Position numbers and translations under genes: made by a program. Of a stretch of DNA of 27,107 bases, positions 1 through 10,409 are shown in pieces. This DNA comes from Basidiobolus meristosporus CBS 931.73 (Eukaryota > Basidiobolomycota > Basidiobolomycetes > Basidiobolales > Basidiobolaceae). The notes beneath the pieces are model-generated. The model was not told the DNA's origin. It did not search any database and worked only from the letters and a program-made list of their open reading frames with translations. The stretch is taken from assembly GCA_002104905.1 (NCBI GenBank), contig MCFE01000908.1:1-27107 (forward strand), given 5' to 3'. Position 1 is the stretch's first letter. Every line of letters begins with the position of its first letter.

Positions 1-1057
1 CCACGGTAGGCGGTATATTGATAATATTGAGGATGCTGGCTGTTGCCAAGGTTTTCTGACCGGGATAATATCCCTAATTGAGCACACCTCATTCATCAGG
101 ATCTATGATGTCTAGGTTTTTTGCGAGTCTTGCAACCTCAACCCAAGTTCTCCTGACGCAAGTGTAATTATGATGAAGGTCCCAGAGCACTCGTTTATTT
201 TAGGCAGTGCTACACCTCTTCATGAGAAAATTTTGACTGAGGCCCGGAAGTTATGGAGTACCAATGACATCTGCAAAGCTTGCCATTTGGGCTCGGCTCC
301 GACCCTGAGAATGTGGGAACTCCCCAAGGAAAGGCCGAGATTTCAAAACCATTCATATTCGGTGCCATTCCAGTCAGGCCCAGTCACAGTGAGTGTTACT
401 ACAAGCACATAGATCGGATAACATCCAGTAGGCAAGATCATATTCGGTTATTTACATCACATATCGCATAATTCTCCCGATCAGTGTAGCCAACGTCCCC
501 AAGGCCCTGATATATTTGTTAGGAGGGTTGGGGCACTAATCCTGAAATGACAACCCAGACACCCCTCTGCCACAAAGTTACACCTACCGCTCGCCATCCG
601 TGCCAAGGTTTTTTACTAAACCCAAAGAAAATCGGATTAGTCAACTTTGAGGACCTGGGGAATTCCCAAAACAATACAGACCAGGTTTTCATGTTCAACT
701 AGTGATTAATACGGAGTGCCATGATTTGGCTCGTAAACCTGTAGAGGAAAGGCTGAAAGGCTACAATTAGTCTAGTCATTTATTGCATGATAACACAATG
801 GGCGTATCAGCAGATCAAATGTACGGTGAAATTAATATGGAATTTCTGCAGAGTATATTGAATTAGGGAGAATTCAGGTTTTAAATACAAATTTGATACC
901 ACCTAGTCATGTGGATGTAGAAACAATTGAATGCTTTAATCGAAGAAGGCCTTGCAACTAGATTAGACCTAGACAGCCATGATTGTGGGGCAACTTGATG
1001 GGTCCTTTCCAAGGAAGGAAAATGATTTCAAAGCTTATGTGAATTGGGAGCAAACGA
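1..1057. other. Left-edge region, no assignable gene
   Basis: No complete gene is recognisable. Two stretches have a protein-like composition. Frame 2 on the + strand is open from the window edge to a TAG at about 116-118. On the + strand an ATG-started frame runs from 170 to 412, and another frame is open from about 268 to 471, reading GLGSDPENVGTPQGKAEISK in its middle. On the - strand a short frame ends in TGA at about 94-96. They overlap, do not join into a convincing spliced model and match no family I know. They may be the end of a gene lying to the left, or decayed coding sequence. From 480 to 1057 I see nothing beyond the promoter of the next gene. Confidence 0.3.
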
Positions 1058-1065
1058 TATAAAAG
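1058..1065 (+). promoter_or_regulatory. TATA box of the expansin-like gene
   Basis: TATAAAAG lies 113-120 nt upstream of the chosen ATG at 1178. An earlier in-frame ATG at 1067 lies only 2 nt after this box, too close to be in the mRNA, so the TATA box decides the start. Confidence 0.6.
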
Positions 1066-1177
1066 GATGTGTTCACTCTCTCCCAAATCATCAAGCAATC
1101 TCGAGTTGACCTCGCTGGATTCTCTTTCTTTGCAGCTTTCTTCAAAACCGAGTAGACCTCGCCCATCTTTAGCAAAC

Positions 1178-1852
1178 ATGTTCGTTGTAAGATCATCCAT
1201 TCTTGTTTTCATTGCGCTAGTCGCATTGTGTAAACTCATCAGCTCCGCCCCTATTGCTCGTGTTGCCTTAACCCCGACTGAGCAAGATTTAACGCAAAAT
1301 GTAAAATCAACTTTTGTTGCATCGGCCACCGGAAACTTCCTTCCCAAGCGTCTTGTCTCAAGAGGCTACAGAAATCACCGTCAAGGAAACAAAGACAACC
1401 AAGATGGCTCCGGAAAGCAAGCGACTGGTGATGATAACTCCGGAAAACCCTCTACTAGCAAGTCTTCCGATTATCAGACAAAGGATGGTGCTACTACTAC
1501 CACCTCTGGTAGTCAGCCAACCAGCCCTTCAGGTGGAAGTGGCGGTTTCTCAGGTGATGGAACCTACTACAGTCCAAGTGTAGGAACCAGTGCCTGCGGC
1601 ACCACCTCCTCCGACTCTGAGCTGGTTGCCGCCATCAATGCTCCTCAATGGATGGCCTCTGCTAATCCAAATAACAGTCCATCCTGTGGAAAGTGTGCCA
1701 AGGTAACCGGACCCAATGGTACAGTAACTGTCAAGATTGTTGATAAATGTCCATCCTGTGCATATGGTTCCTTGGATTTGAGTCCGACTGCTTTCAGCAA
1801 GATTGCTAGTCTTGACGCAGGTCGTGTACAAATTTCCTGGAGCTATTGCTAG
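1178..1852 (+). CDS. Secreted expansin-like double-psi beta-barrel protein
   Basis: Single-exon gene of 224 residues. Residues 1-24 form a typical signal peptide (hydrophobic stretch ending in SSA), so the product is exported. Residues about 65-124 are a low-complexity linker rich in Ser, Thr, Gly, Asn and Lys, likely O-glycosylated. Residues 125-224 are a double-psi beta-barrel of the RlpA/expansin type: the GDGTYYSPSVGTSACG opening, six Cys (140, 170, 173, 191, 194, 224) suitable for disulfides, and the conserved KIVDKCPSC..GSLDLSPTAF segment with Asp200 where expansins carry the barrel Asp. There is no second, carbohydrate-binding expansin domain, as is usual in fungal single-domain members. 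Such proteins are thought to bind or loosen cell-wall polysaccharides or to act in host contact; no catalysis is implied. The start was chosen because of the TATA box at 1058 and the signal peptide. The family is clear, the exact role is not. Confidence 0.85.
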   Translation: MFVVRSSILVFIALVALCKLISSAPIARVALTPTEQDLTQNVKSTFVASATGNFLPKRLVSRGYRNHRQGNKDNQDGSGKQATGDDNSGKPSTSKSSDYQTKDGATTTTSGSQPTSPSGGSGGFSGDGTYYSPSVGTSACGTTSSDSELVAAINAPQWMASANPNNSPSCGKCAKVTGPNGTVTVKIVDKCPSCAYGSLDLSPTAFSKIASLDAGRVQISWSYC

Positions 1853-2268
1853 TGCTCGAGGTCAACTCTTGTGGAACGTTTCATGCCAGTATATGATCAG
1901 TATTCTGTTGTCCCTTTCAATTCCACATAGTAGTCTCCCTTTATGTTAGGGTCTCCAAAGGTCATGTGTCTATCTAGGTTCAGTTTGCTGCGGAGAGAAT
2001 TAAATAAAGGAGTTTATCAACAAACCCAAAGCGCTATCATATGAAATATATTCATGCTTCTGCAATGTATGAGTATTTGAAACGTTGAAAATTCAGCGGG
2101 AGAGAAGAGGCATGAATTCCACAATTATAGATGTGACAAAGGGTTTTTCGCGTGTAAATAGATTTTGGACAAGGGTTCGCCTTTTTATATAAATGTATTT
2201 ATGATTAGACGCATGTTACAAAGGGGGATATAAACATTTTTCAGGCACCCGGGATTCGAATTGCTGGC
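1853..2268. other. Convergent 3' intergenic region
   Basis: Lies between two converging genes. AATAAA at 2003-2008, 151 nt after the expansin-like stop, is a plausible polyadenylation signal. AT-rich sequence at 2180-2240 may serve the opposite gene. No reading frame of note. Confidence 0.4.
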
Positions 2269-4764
2269 CTATTCCGAGCCATTTCTACCTAGAATACCTT
2301 CAAAGTTGAATGGAGTGTATTTGTAACCCGTGCCTTCGTAGAATTTGTGATTGAATTCTACCCAATGCAAGCGTAGAGCATGAAGAAATGCCGAAAGTCC
2401 TTCCATAATCACAAGAATACTTACAGTCAACGCCAGCCATATTGCGAATCCTATCCAGATGCCGATGGTATTCACCGGAAAGGGTTGTGACAGAACAATC
2501 CCCAGAGTGAAATCCCAGAGCACACTCGAAAGTTGGGCATGAGCCAACGACAAAGCCCACAGGCGAAGATACGATGCAGTGTTGGAAATACAACCAAGGC
2601 AGAACTCCATTGTATGTATCACTTGATGAATCATTATCTCGCCAAATTCGAATTCTTCTACCTCCACATCTTCAGTAGCCACCTGAATTGAGTAGAGCGA
2701 ATTCGTTTTTTTGCTTTTCCTTTCTCGGCTATGCTGGTCCGACTCACCAGGGGTATCGGGGTACTCGGGCATAATATCCTTTGAGTCTCGAGAGAATGCG
2801 AAATCGGAAGATTCTCTCTTCCTATTGTGCCTGTATCTCAGTATGAGTGGTTTGGCTAGCAGCATCCAGGGAACACAGACTACAGCAAGAACCACCAGTC
2901 CAAGCTGAACCTTTTCTTGGCCATAGTACAGCATTTCGCTAGAATCAACACTCCCAGGGCTTAGAAACATATGTATAAGCAAGTTGAGTAAGCTTGGCGG
3001 GCTGACAGGCCGATTCTTCCAATCAACCAGCCATTTGTAGATGATGCATATGCATAAATATCCAAAAACGCACTCCATGAAAAGGATCTGCGGGAGGAAC
3101 TCGGCAACTATTTCGTAGCTATGACGGAAATGTACATGGTTGTAGATGGTAAGAACTATGCCAAATGACATGTGAAGTACTCCTAGAATCACCGACATCT
3201 TCATTTTGTACGAGTTTGTAAAGATCAGATAATTATCGGATCCATGCCATGCTGAATCCAGGCCAAATGGACAAACCCCTATCGAAGTAGCCTCGGATGA
3301 GGATGCAGACCAAGCCCACCCAGAGGGCAGTATAGTGACTGAATGTGAAAAGACATCATTATAGATGGATCCGGTAAAGATGGAAAACAGCCCCATCAGA
3401 AGTATGATGTAACGGCCATTGTGCAGAATTCCCAGCACTCCTCCGCCTTCGAATGATTGCTCCTTTGAAATCAGATACAAGCCAAACACCGCTAACAATA
3501 GGCCGTGTCCCATATCTCCAAACATGACAGAAAATAGAAAAGGGAAGGTGATGACAGTGAAAAGGCCGGGGTTGACTTCGCGATATTTGGCAACTCCATA
3601 GGCATCAATGATGCCTTGAAATCCCTCACTGAACTTGTTTGTGCGGTGGAAAGTTGGAGGCTGTCGTTTGGTTGGTATGGGGGTTAGTATCGTATATATT
3701 TGCGACCCAGTCCTTTCCACTGCCTCGCGTAGAGAGTCCTGAATCAGGAGGATGTCATCTGAAGGACACCACCCTTCAGCAATCAGACATTTGTGACTGG
3801 GATCGTAGTTGAATAAATTCATCACATGGTAGATGGCTTTCTCCTTGGTGATCAGATCCATCCAAAACGCCAGGTTCTTAGCAACCGCTTCCAGTTCCAG
3901 CCGCTTTGCCTGACCAGTACTATGCAGGATTTCCTGGATATCAGAGAGTTTGGAGTTGATCTCTGAGATTCGAAGATGTCGTTGCGCATGACTGTGGTCG
4001 ATAGGGCAGAGTGTGGCGTCCATTGCCTCGGAAATCCTCCTGATTTTGTTGAGGATCTCCTTACCATGGGCGAAAATCACAAATACCGACTTTCGGGGCT
4101 GGCAACTCTTTTCCCACTGCGTAGAACACCTCGAAATCTCAGTGTAATGCATGTACATGTTTCCACGCAATGCTCTCCAAAGCACCATTTCGAGTGGATT
4201 GACCTTTGAACTCCAGATAGTGCCAGCCACAAACCCCAGCGTTGTGCTCCGTAAGTCAAGGCCCGATTTGCCGGTTTCAAGATCAGATATGCCAGGGGCG
4301 TTTGGATGTATTGGGCTAGCCAGGGGCGTATGCATATGTAGATCTGCAAAATACTCAAGTACATGCTTGTGTTCGATCAACTCTTGATATTGCTGCAGAA
4401 GAGCCTGATACGATTGGTTGAGATTTGTTATTCTGCTTTCGTGATCGCATAGTAATTCCCTCAAGTCATCAACATCCCTGGCGGTGACACAGAGCTTGGA
4501 CTTGTCCATATACTTCAATGGTATTTCTATATCGAGGGCTACGCTTTGATGATGAAGCTTCTCAAGCTGCCGCTCTACCGCTATTAATCGACATATCTCA
4601 TCACTATATGGGCGTCGAAATGAACCACGGTCTGAGTTGAGGTCAAGAAAATGCACAAGCCCCATCTCACCTAAATGGGATACGGTAGAGTGGGCAATCT
4701 CGGTGGGGATGAATAGCTGGACTAACGACATCTCCTCGGACCGAAAGAGAGTAGATCTGGACAT
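2269..4764 (-). CDS. VPH1: V-type proton ATPase subunit a (Vph1/Stv1 family)
   Basis: Intronless gene of 831 residues, the usual family length. Subunit a is the membrane stator of the V-ATPase: its soluble N-terminal half holds the V1 sector and its C-terminal half forms the proton half-channels beside the c-ring. Visible landmarks are the N-terminal FRSEEMSLVQLFIPTE (7-22), SFRRPYSDEI (48-57), LGFVAGTI (176-183), LWRALRGN (195-202), the first membrane segment with FPFLFSVMFGDMGHG (407-421), and the signature SYLRLWALSLAHAQLS (731-746), whose Arg734 corresponds to the essential Arg735 of yeast Vph1. A charged cytosolic loop spans about 645-705. The C-terminus HWVEFNHKFYEGTGYKYTPF (800-819) is canonical. 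The start is the first ATG of the frame; upstream codons are open for a further 40 triplets but contain no ATG. A single gene cannot be assigned to the Vph1 or the Stv1 (Golgi) role. Confidence 0.95.
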   Translation of the reverse strand: MSRSTLFRSEEMSLVQLFIPTEIAHSTVSHLGEMGLVHFLDLNSDRGSFRRPYSDEICRLIAVERQLEKLHHQSVALDIEIPLKYMDKSKLCVTARDVDDLRELLCDHESRITNLNQSYQALLQQYQELIEHKHVLEYFADLHMHTPLASPIHPNAPGISDLETGKSGLDLRSTTLGFVAGTIWSSKVNPLEMVLWRALRGNMYMHYTEISRCSTQWEKSCQPRKSVFVIFAHGKEILNKIRRISEAMDATLCPIDHSHAQRHLRISEINSKLSDIQEILHSTGQAKRLELEAVAKNLAFWMDLITKEKAIYHVMNLFNYDPSHKCLIAEGWCPSDDILLIQDSLREAVERTGSQIYTILTPIPTKRQPPTFHRTNKFSEGFQGIIDAYGVAKYREVNPGLFTVITFPFLFSVMFGDMGHGLLLAVFGLYLISKEQSFEGGGVLGILHNGRYIILLMGLFSIFTGSIYNDVFSHSVTILPSGWAWSASSSEATSIGVCPFGLDSAWHGSDNYLIFTNSYKMKMSVILGVLHMSFGIVLTIYNHVHFRHSYEIVAEFLPQILFMECVFGYLCICIIYKWLVDWKNRPVSPPSLLNLLIHMFLSPGSVDSSEMLYYGQEKVQLGLVVLAVVCVPWMLLAKPLILRYRHNRKRESSDFAFSRDSKDIMPEYPDTPGESDQHSRERKSKKTNSLYSIQVATEDVEVEEFEFGEIMIHQVIHTMEFCLGCISNTASYLRLWALSLAHAQLSSVLWDFTLGIVLSQPFPVNTIGIWIGFAIWLALTVSILVIMEGLSAFLHALRLHWVEFNHKFYEGTGYKYTPFNFEGILGRNGSE

Positions 4765-5619
4765 TATGAGACGTATGAAGAATGCACCTCTCTGTCTGTT
4801 GGATCTTTGAATGCTACAGACAAGTGAGCCAATCCAGTCAATACAAAGTTGTGCGTGGAGGGGCCTCCTGATGGTAAATATCAATTGACTAGTGTCTACA
4901 AGAAACCGGGGGAAAATTATGATCTCCTGTATTGATGATGGATATATGTAGCCAACTACTGCTCCTACGGAATTGCCACCTTAGATATAGCTTGCTACTC
5001 AGTGAATTACACTTATCACATGGACTGGGCTTGGAGCCTTCGGCTAACGCTCAAATGGACTGTGCATCTCCAGGCACGCTTTGATAATGGGCTTATGTAG
5101 ATATACTAATACATATCCATACTGAGACCTCTGAACCAACAAACCAGCTTACAGAATCGACCGAATAGATGACTGAAAATCCGTACAATCGAATGTTTCA
5201 ACTGTGGTCCCCTTAAAATACATGTACACCATTTGCTGGTTGTGATCGCAGTGTTTCCAGACCCTTTTCCTAGTATCAGCCATCCCGAGTGCGGCACATC
5301 AAAGATTTGGCATGCTAAGCCTAACGAGATATTTGAAACCAAATGCAGAACTTGCATATTTAGTTTCATCTAATGATACCAATATGCTAGGCTGAACGAC
5401 CGATAGGGAATCCGCATGGTTGCAACCGGATCGCCAATATTGAACACTATCGAACTCACTTTATGGTCCTGGCGCATACTGCATATGAGCAACACTGAAT
5501 TTTTCTTCACCGCCATAAAATCTAGCTACGCCTGTGTCATTGACTATATGACTCGGGTTATTATGGATTCATTGGGGATATCCGACATGCATGAAAAAAT
5601 GTAACCTAACTTGGTTAAT
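4765..5619. other. Intergenic region between the dehydrogenase and VPH1
   Basis: Contains the 3' region of the dehydrogenase and the promoter of VPH1, both read on the - strand. Only short frames without recognisable composition are present; no clear TATA box was found close to 4764. Confidence 0.4.
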
Positions 5620-6750
5620 TTATTTCAATATAATTTTTTCAACTATTCGGCAAGTATTCTCGTCCCCCAGAAGCCAAGAGACAGAAGCCAAGATACGAGC
5701 ATCCCAGCCAACATAGTAGACACGTTTCGGATATGGGCTGATCAACGCATGGGAAACCGCTCTTCCAACATGTGAAGGATGTATTCTGAAATCAAAGCCC
5801 TTTGGAACAAGCTCCTGGTAAAATTGAATCATGGGCCTATAGCATTCCCGAGACTTCTCATCCAGGGTAGTTGCATTAGATAAAGAGTCTAGGGACCGCA
5901 TCGTTTTAAACTGTGCATTCGTGATAATAGCCCCTAGTGTATTGACGAGATCAACCTATGTGGATACGTGTGGGGGAGAAGACAACTTACCTGGCTCGAT
6001 CAATGAGACTGAGATTTCCCACAAGCGTGCCTCGATCATAAAGACAATACTCCAAGCTCTTAGTGCAGCCTTTGTGATGGAATACACCGATAGCCCAGGG
6101 GTTGGAAGCCATGCATTCGGTGAGCCGATGTTGATGACTCTTCCCTTCGATTCCTTTAGTAATGGATACAGCCTTTTAGTGAGGTTTATGGGGCTTAGCA
6201 GATTGATTTGCATCATTCTCTCCATTTCAGTATTGGTCAGACTCTCGGTCACGCTTAGCATGAAATCAGCAGCATTGTTGATGACCGCAACTAGGTGAAG
6301 CCCCAGAGTATTTATGTTCTCCTCAACCTCTTGAATCCCACTATCGAGTGACAATGGATCGGCAAGATCGATCAAAATTGGGATCAATCGCCCAGTTGGC
6401 TTCCCAGATTCATGGGAGATATTGCTTACCATCTCTTCTAGATATTGTCCGTCTTCCACTTTCCGAACTACGGCAAATATGGTATATCCTTTAGAGAACC
6501 AGTCGATTGCGAGAAACTGGCCGATACCAGAGCCACTCCCGGTCACCAACACTGCAGTATCTATTGCCCTTGGATTTGCACGGATTGCCACATGCCTTCT
6601 TTTCTCTAGCCCTAACAATGCTAACAATCGACAGAAAATCCCAAAACACAGAAAACTAAAGTGGTCGAATGCTGTCAACGCCAAAGAGCTTATCTTGAGT
6701 GCTAAAGAGGTAGGCGGTATCTTGGGATTTCGTTCTTTACTTTCTTCCAT
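5620..6750 (-). CDS. Membrane-anchored short-chain dehydrogenase/reductase (SDR)
   Basis: Two exons, 6750-5991 and 5933-5620, give 357 residues. The 57-nt intron (5990-5934) has donor GTAAGT and acceptor CACTAG. It splits a Gly codon in the conserved IEPG-AI-T segment, which supports the join. Residues 1-50 are a basic and hydrophobic N-terminus with a likely membrane segment at about 24-47. The NAD(P)-binding Rossmann motif is TGSGSGIG (70-77). The structural NNAG motif is NNAA here (158-161). The catalytic Ser, Tyr and Lys are S210, Y223 and K227 (YSITK). The layout resembles the retinol/11-beta-hydroxysteroid/3-hydroxybutyrate dehydrogenase branch, but the substrate cannot be told. The frame continues upstream to 6786 without an ATG, so 6750 is the start. 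It is divergent from ATP2. Confidence 0.88.
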
Positions 6751-6788
6751 TTCCAGAGATATCAGCAACCGCCAAAGGCTGTACAAGC

Positions 6789-6794
6789 TATATA
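6789..6794 (-). promoter_or_regulatory. Candidate TATA box of the dehydrogenase gene
   Basis: TATATA lies 39 nt upstream of the ATG at 6750. A second TATATA at 6844-6849, about 94 nt upstream, is an alternative and would give a longer leader. Confidence 0.35.
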
Positions 6795-7980
6795 CTGATT
6801 AGCTAAGACAGGGGATTGGCCTACCAAGTATGATGATTGGCCGTATATAGCCAAGTCAGGGGAATGTCCTTACAAGTATTTTAGCTAAGCCACCGGTCTT
6901 TGGTAAGATCGTGATTTTAAGACTGGGACCAGCTACTCTTTACAAAAGATCTCCTTTCTCTGACGTTAAAACAGAAAAAATAACACCCACAGGAATTCAG
7001 CGTTCATGTTAAACGCACGAAATCTGAATGAATCTGTCTGTTAAAAGTGCAAAGAGAGTTGCATTACATAGATAGAACGTAAAATTCGTTAGTTGCCAAT
7101 CCCGTATCCATCAGGCCTGCGCAGCGTCGAACAAGAGAGCGCAGGAAATAGATGACAGCACCCAAAATGCGCTTCATTAGGAAGCTGAGAGGCGACTTCA
7201 TCCATCCTCAGCGGAATTGATACTCCGCTGTAGCCGCAGAATCCGACCGCGTTCGGGATCGATGCTGCCTCCTCGAGTGTGAACACAGAAGCATATGAAC
7301 ACTCGAACAAGGACAATCGCTCTCAACTACCGCAGTAGTAGTCGGAGCCTAAGCTCATACAACTCTTCGATAGCTGTGTACTCTGAAAAGCGGATACCAT
7401 TATTTTTCGAAACAGCAATCGCCAAAAGTGAAAACAAGTTAAGCTTAAGGGAGACCGATCTTCGAAGTCACCAACGACCGATAAGGAAATTGAAGGTGGC
7501 TTTATGAAGGATGCCGATATGGCGATGTCTTCCCATAATCCCACCAAGTCCACATTACATTCATGGAAATAGCTAGTCAAGAAATGATACTAGCTTAGTT
7601 TGTTTCCAGTGCTTGTGAAGCGATTGGTGCCTATCCATATGCTTAAGCATGTTGGCACATGATCTTGGTCTTGGAATCAACAGACATAAGACCATCACGG
7701 CATTCGTGATCGCAACATTGGCCTTCAAACCTGCACAATATTCCCCAAACTTCCCCACATGGTCGATTTGACACCGTTTCCCCCATTCCGCATCATTAGA
7801 TTCCCCATCATCTCTGGCCTGCCACACATTAATTTCCACCTGACCAATAGGATCGGATTTCAAGGGCTGTCCCTGGAACAAATTAATCCACTGCCAACCC
7901 AAAATTTTTGTACACTGCCAAGATAATATCCCGGCGGCTACTACGAGTTATCTTGTTCTTACACATTTTCATCCGTAGTC
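6795..7980. other. Divergent intergenic region upstream of ATP2
   Basis: About 1.2 kb. Several frames are open on both strands (for example - strand 7316-7089, 7580-7323 and 7902-7573; + strand 7295-7507 and 7434-7571). They lack ATG starts or similarity to any family I know, and they cannot be joined by good splice sites into one product. Most likely it is promoter and leader DNA for both flanking genes; a small uncharacterised gene cannot be excluded. Confidence 0.35.
7844..7848 (+). promoter_or_regulatory. CCAAT box upstream of ATP2
   Basis: CCAAT lies 133-137 nt before the ATP2 ATG. In fungi, respiratory-chain genes are commonly controlled by the HAP (NF-Y type) complex through CCAAT; the link here is inferred from position only. 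Confidence 0.35.
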
Positions 7981-9627
<1,647 letters not shown>

Positions 9628-10409
9628 GCATGATCTATCACTGACACGTTAACGTGCCTACCCATCATTCATTCTATCGCATGTCATAGCCATTTCAGAT
9701 TATTGCATCCCAATTCTTAGTTCTTCACTAAACCCTGGAACAATTGGAATCTGTAGTTTGTTGTATTTTTGTGTCTTCAGGATTTAAAAGCAGTATTAAA
9801 CACCTTGAGCAATCATCACGATTTCAAGTCAACCTGAGGGTCTGGTGCGTCAACGACCGGAGAAATTGATCGTCAACAAGGCTAACCTGATGCAAATAAT
9901 CCCCGATACATTCCATGGGAATGATGGATCACATCAAATGCTGGGGCTGCAAGCAGGTCAATGTAACACTCCAGAGCAGACTAGTGAATCCGTGCCTTTG
10001 CAACGATGAGTAGCCAAAACAATCCATCGACTTGGCACCACTGGCGATGCAGAGTCACTTAACTCGATGTACACGAGGATGCATCGATCCCCTCGAGTCT
10101 AATGTTTGGTGACATCCAACAATCAACTATCGTTACAAAGATGATTGCCCCTTGAGGGTTTCGAAATCTGCATCGCTATTGCCATCTGACATGGGAAACT
10201 AGGAAAAATCCCTCGCTGTTGACATACGCGGGTATAAAAGTCCGGATCGCCAGCATGGGAGGGCAGGTGTGTTGGCTCTATCTTTGACAAATTTCGTCCG
10301 ACTAAATCGTCGCCTCCTATAACCATCTAAATTCTCTTCACTATTATCTACCTAACCCTTTAATAGTGACTAAACGCAATATCCAATAAAATCGAATTGC
10401 GCTTTAGAG
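9628..10409. other. Intergenic region between ATP2 and chitin synthase
   Basis: ATP2 3' region followed by the chitin synthase promoter and leader. No significant reading frame. The only distinct element is the TATA box at 10233-10240. Confidence 0.5.
10233..10240 (+). promoter_or_regulatory. TATA box of the chitin synthase gene
   Basis: TATAAAAG is 170-177 nt upstream of the ATG at 10410, implying a leader of roughly 140 nt. It is the same octamer as before the expansin-like gene. Confidence 0.6.

Noticed and set aside
1067-1177. N-terminal extension of the expansin-like protein from the ATG at 1067
   Set aside because: The ATG lies 2 nt after the TATA box and would hide the signal peptide 37 residues inside the protein.
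958-1347. 129-codon frame on the - strand over the expansin-like gene
   Set aside because: It overlaps the promoter, signal peptide and linker of a well-supported gene and has no recognisable domain.
2240-2268. tRNA-like T-arm sequence (TTCGAAT with GC-rich flank) on the - strand
   Set aside because: It abuts the VPH1 stop, and no D-arm, anticodon arm or paired acceptor stem can be drawn around it.
4765-4884. 40-codon N-terminal extension of V-ATPase subunit a
   Set aside because: The extension begins with TTG, has no ATG, and the family begins at the FRSEEMSLVQ region just after 4764.
7573-7902. 109-codon - strand frame upstream of ATP2
   Set aside because: It starts with TTG, lies over the ATP2 promoter with its CCAAT box, and shows no domain.
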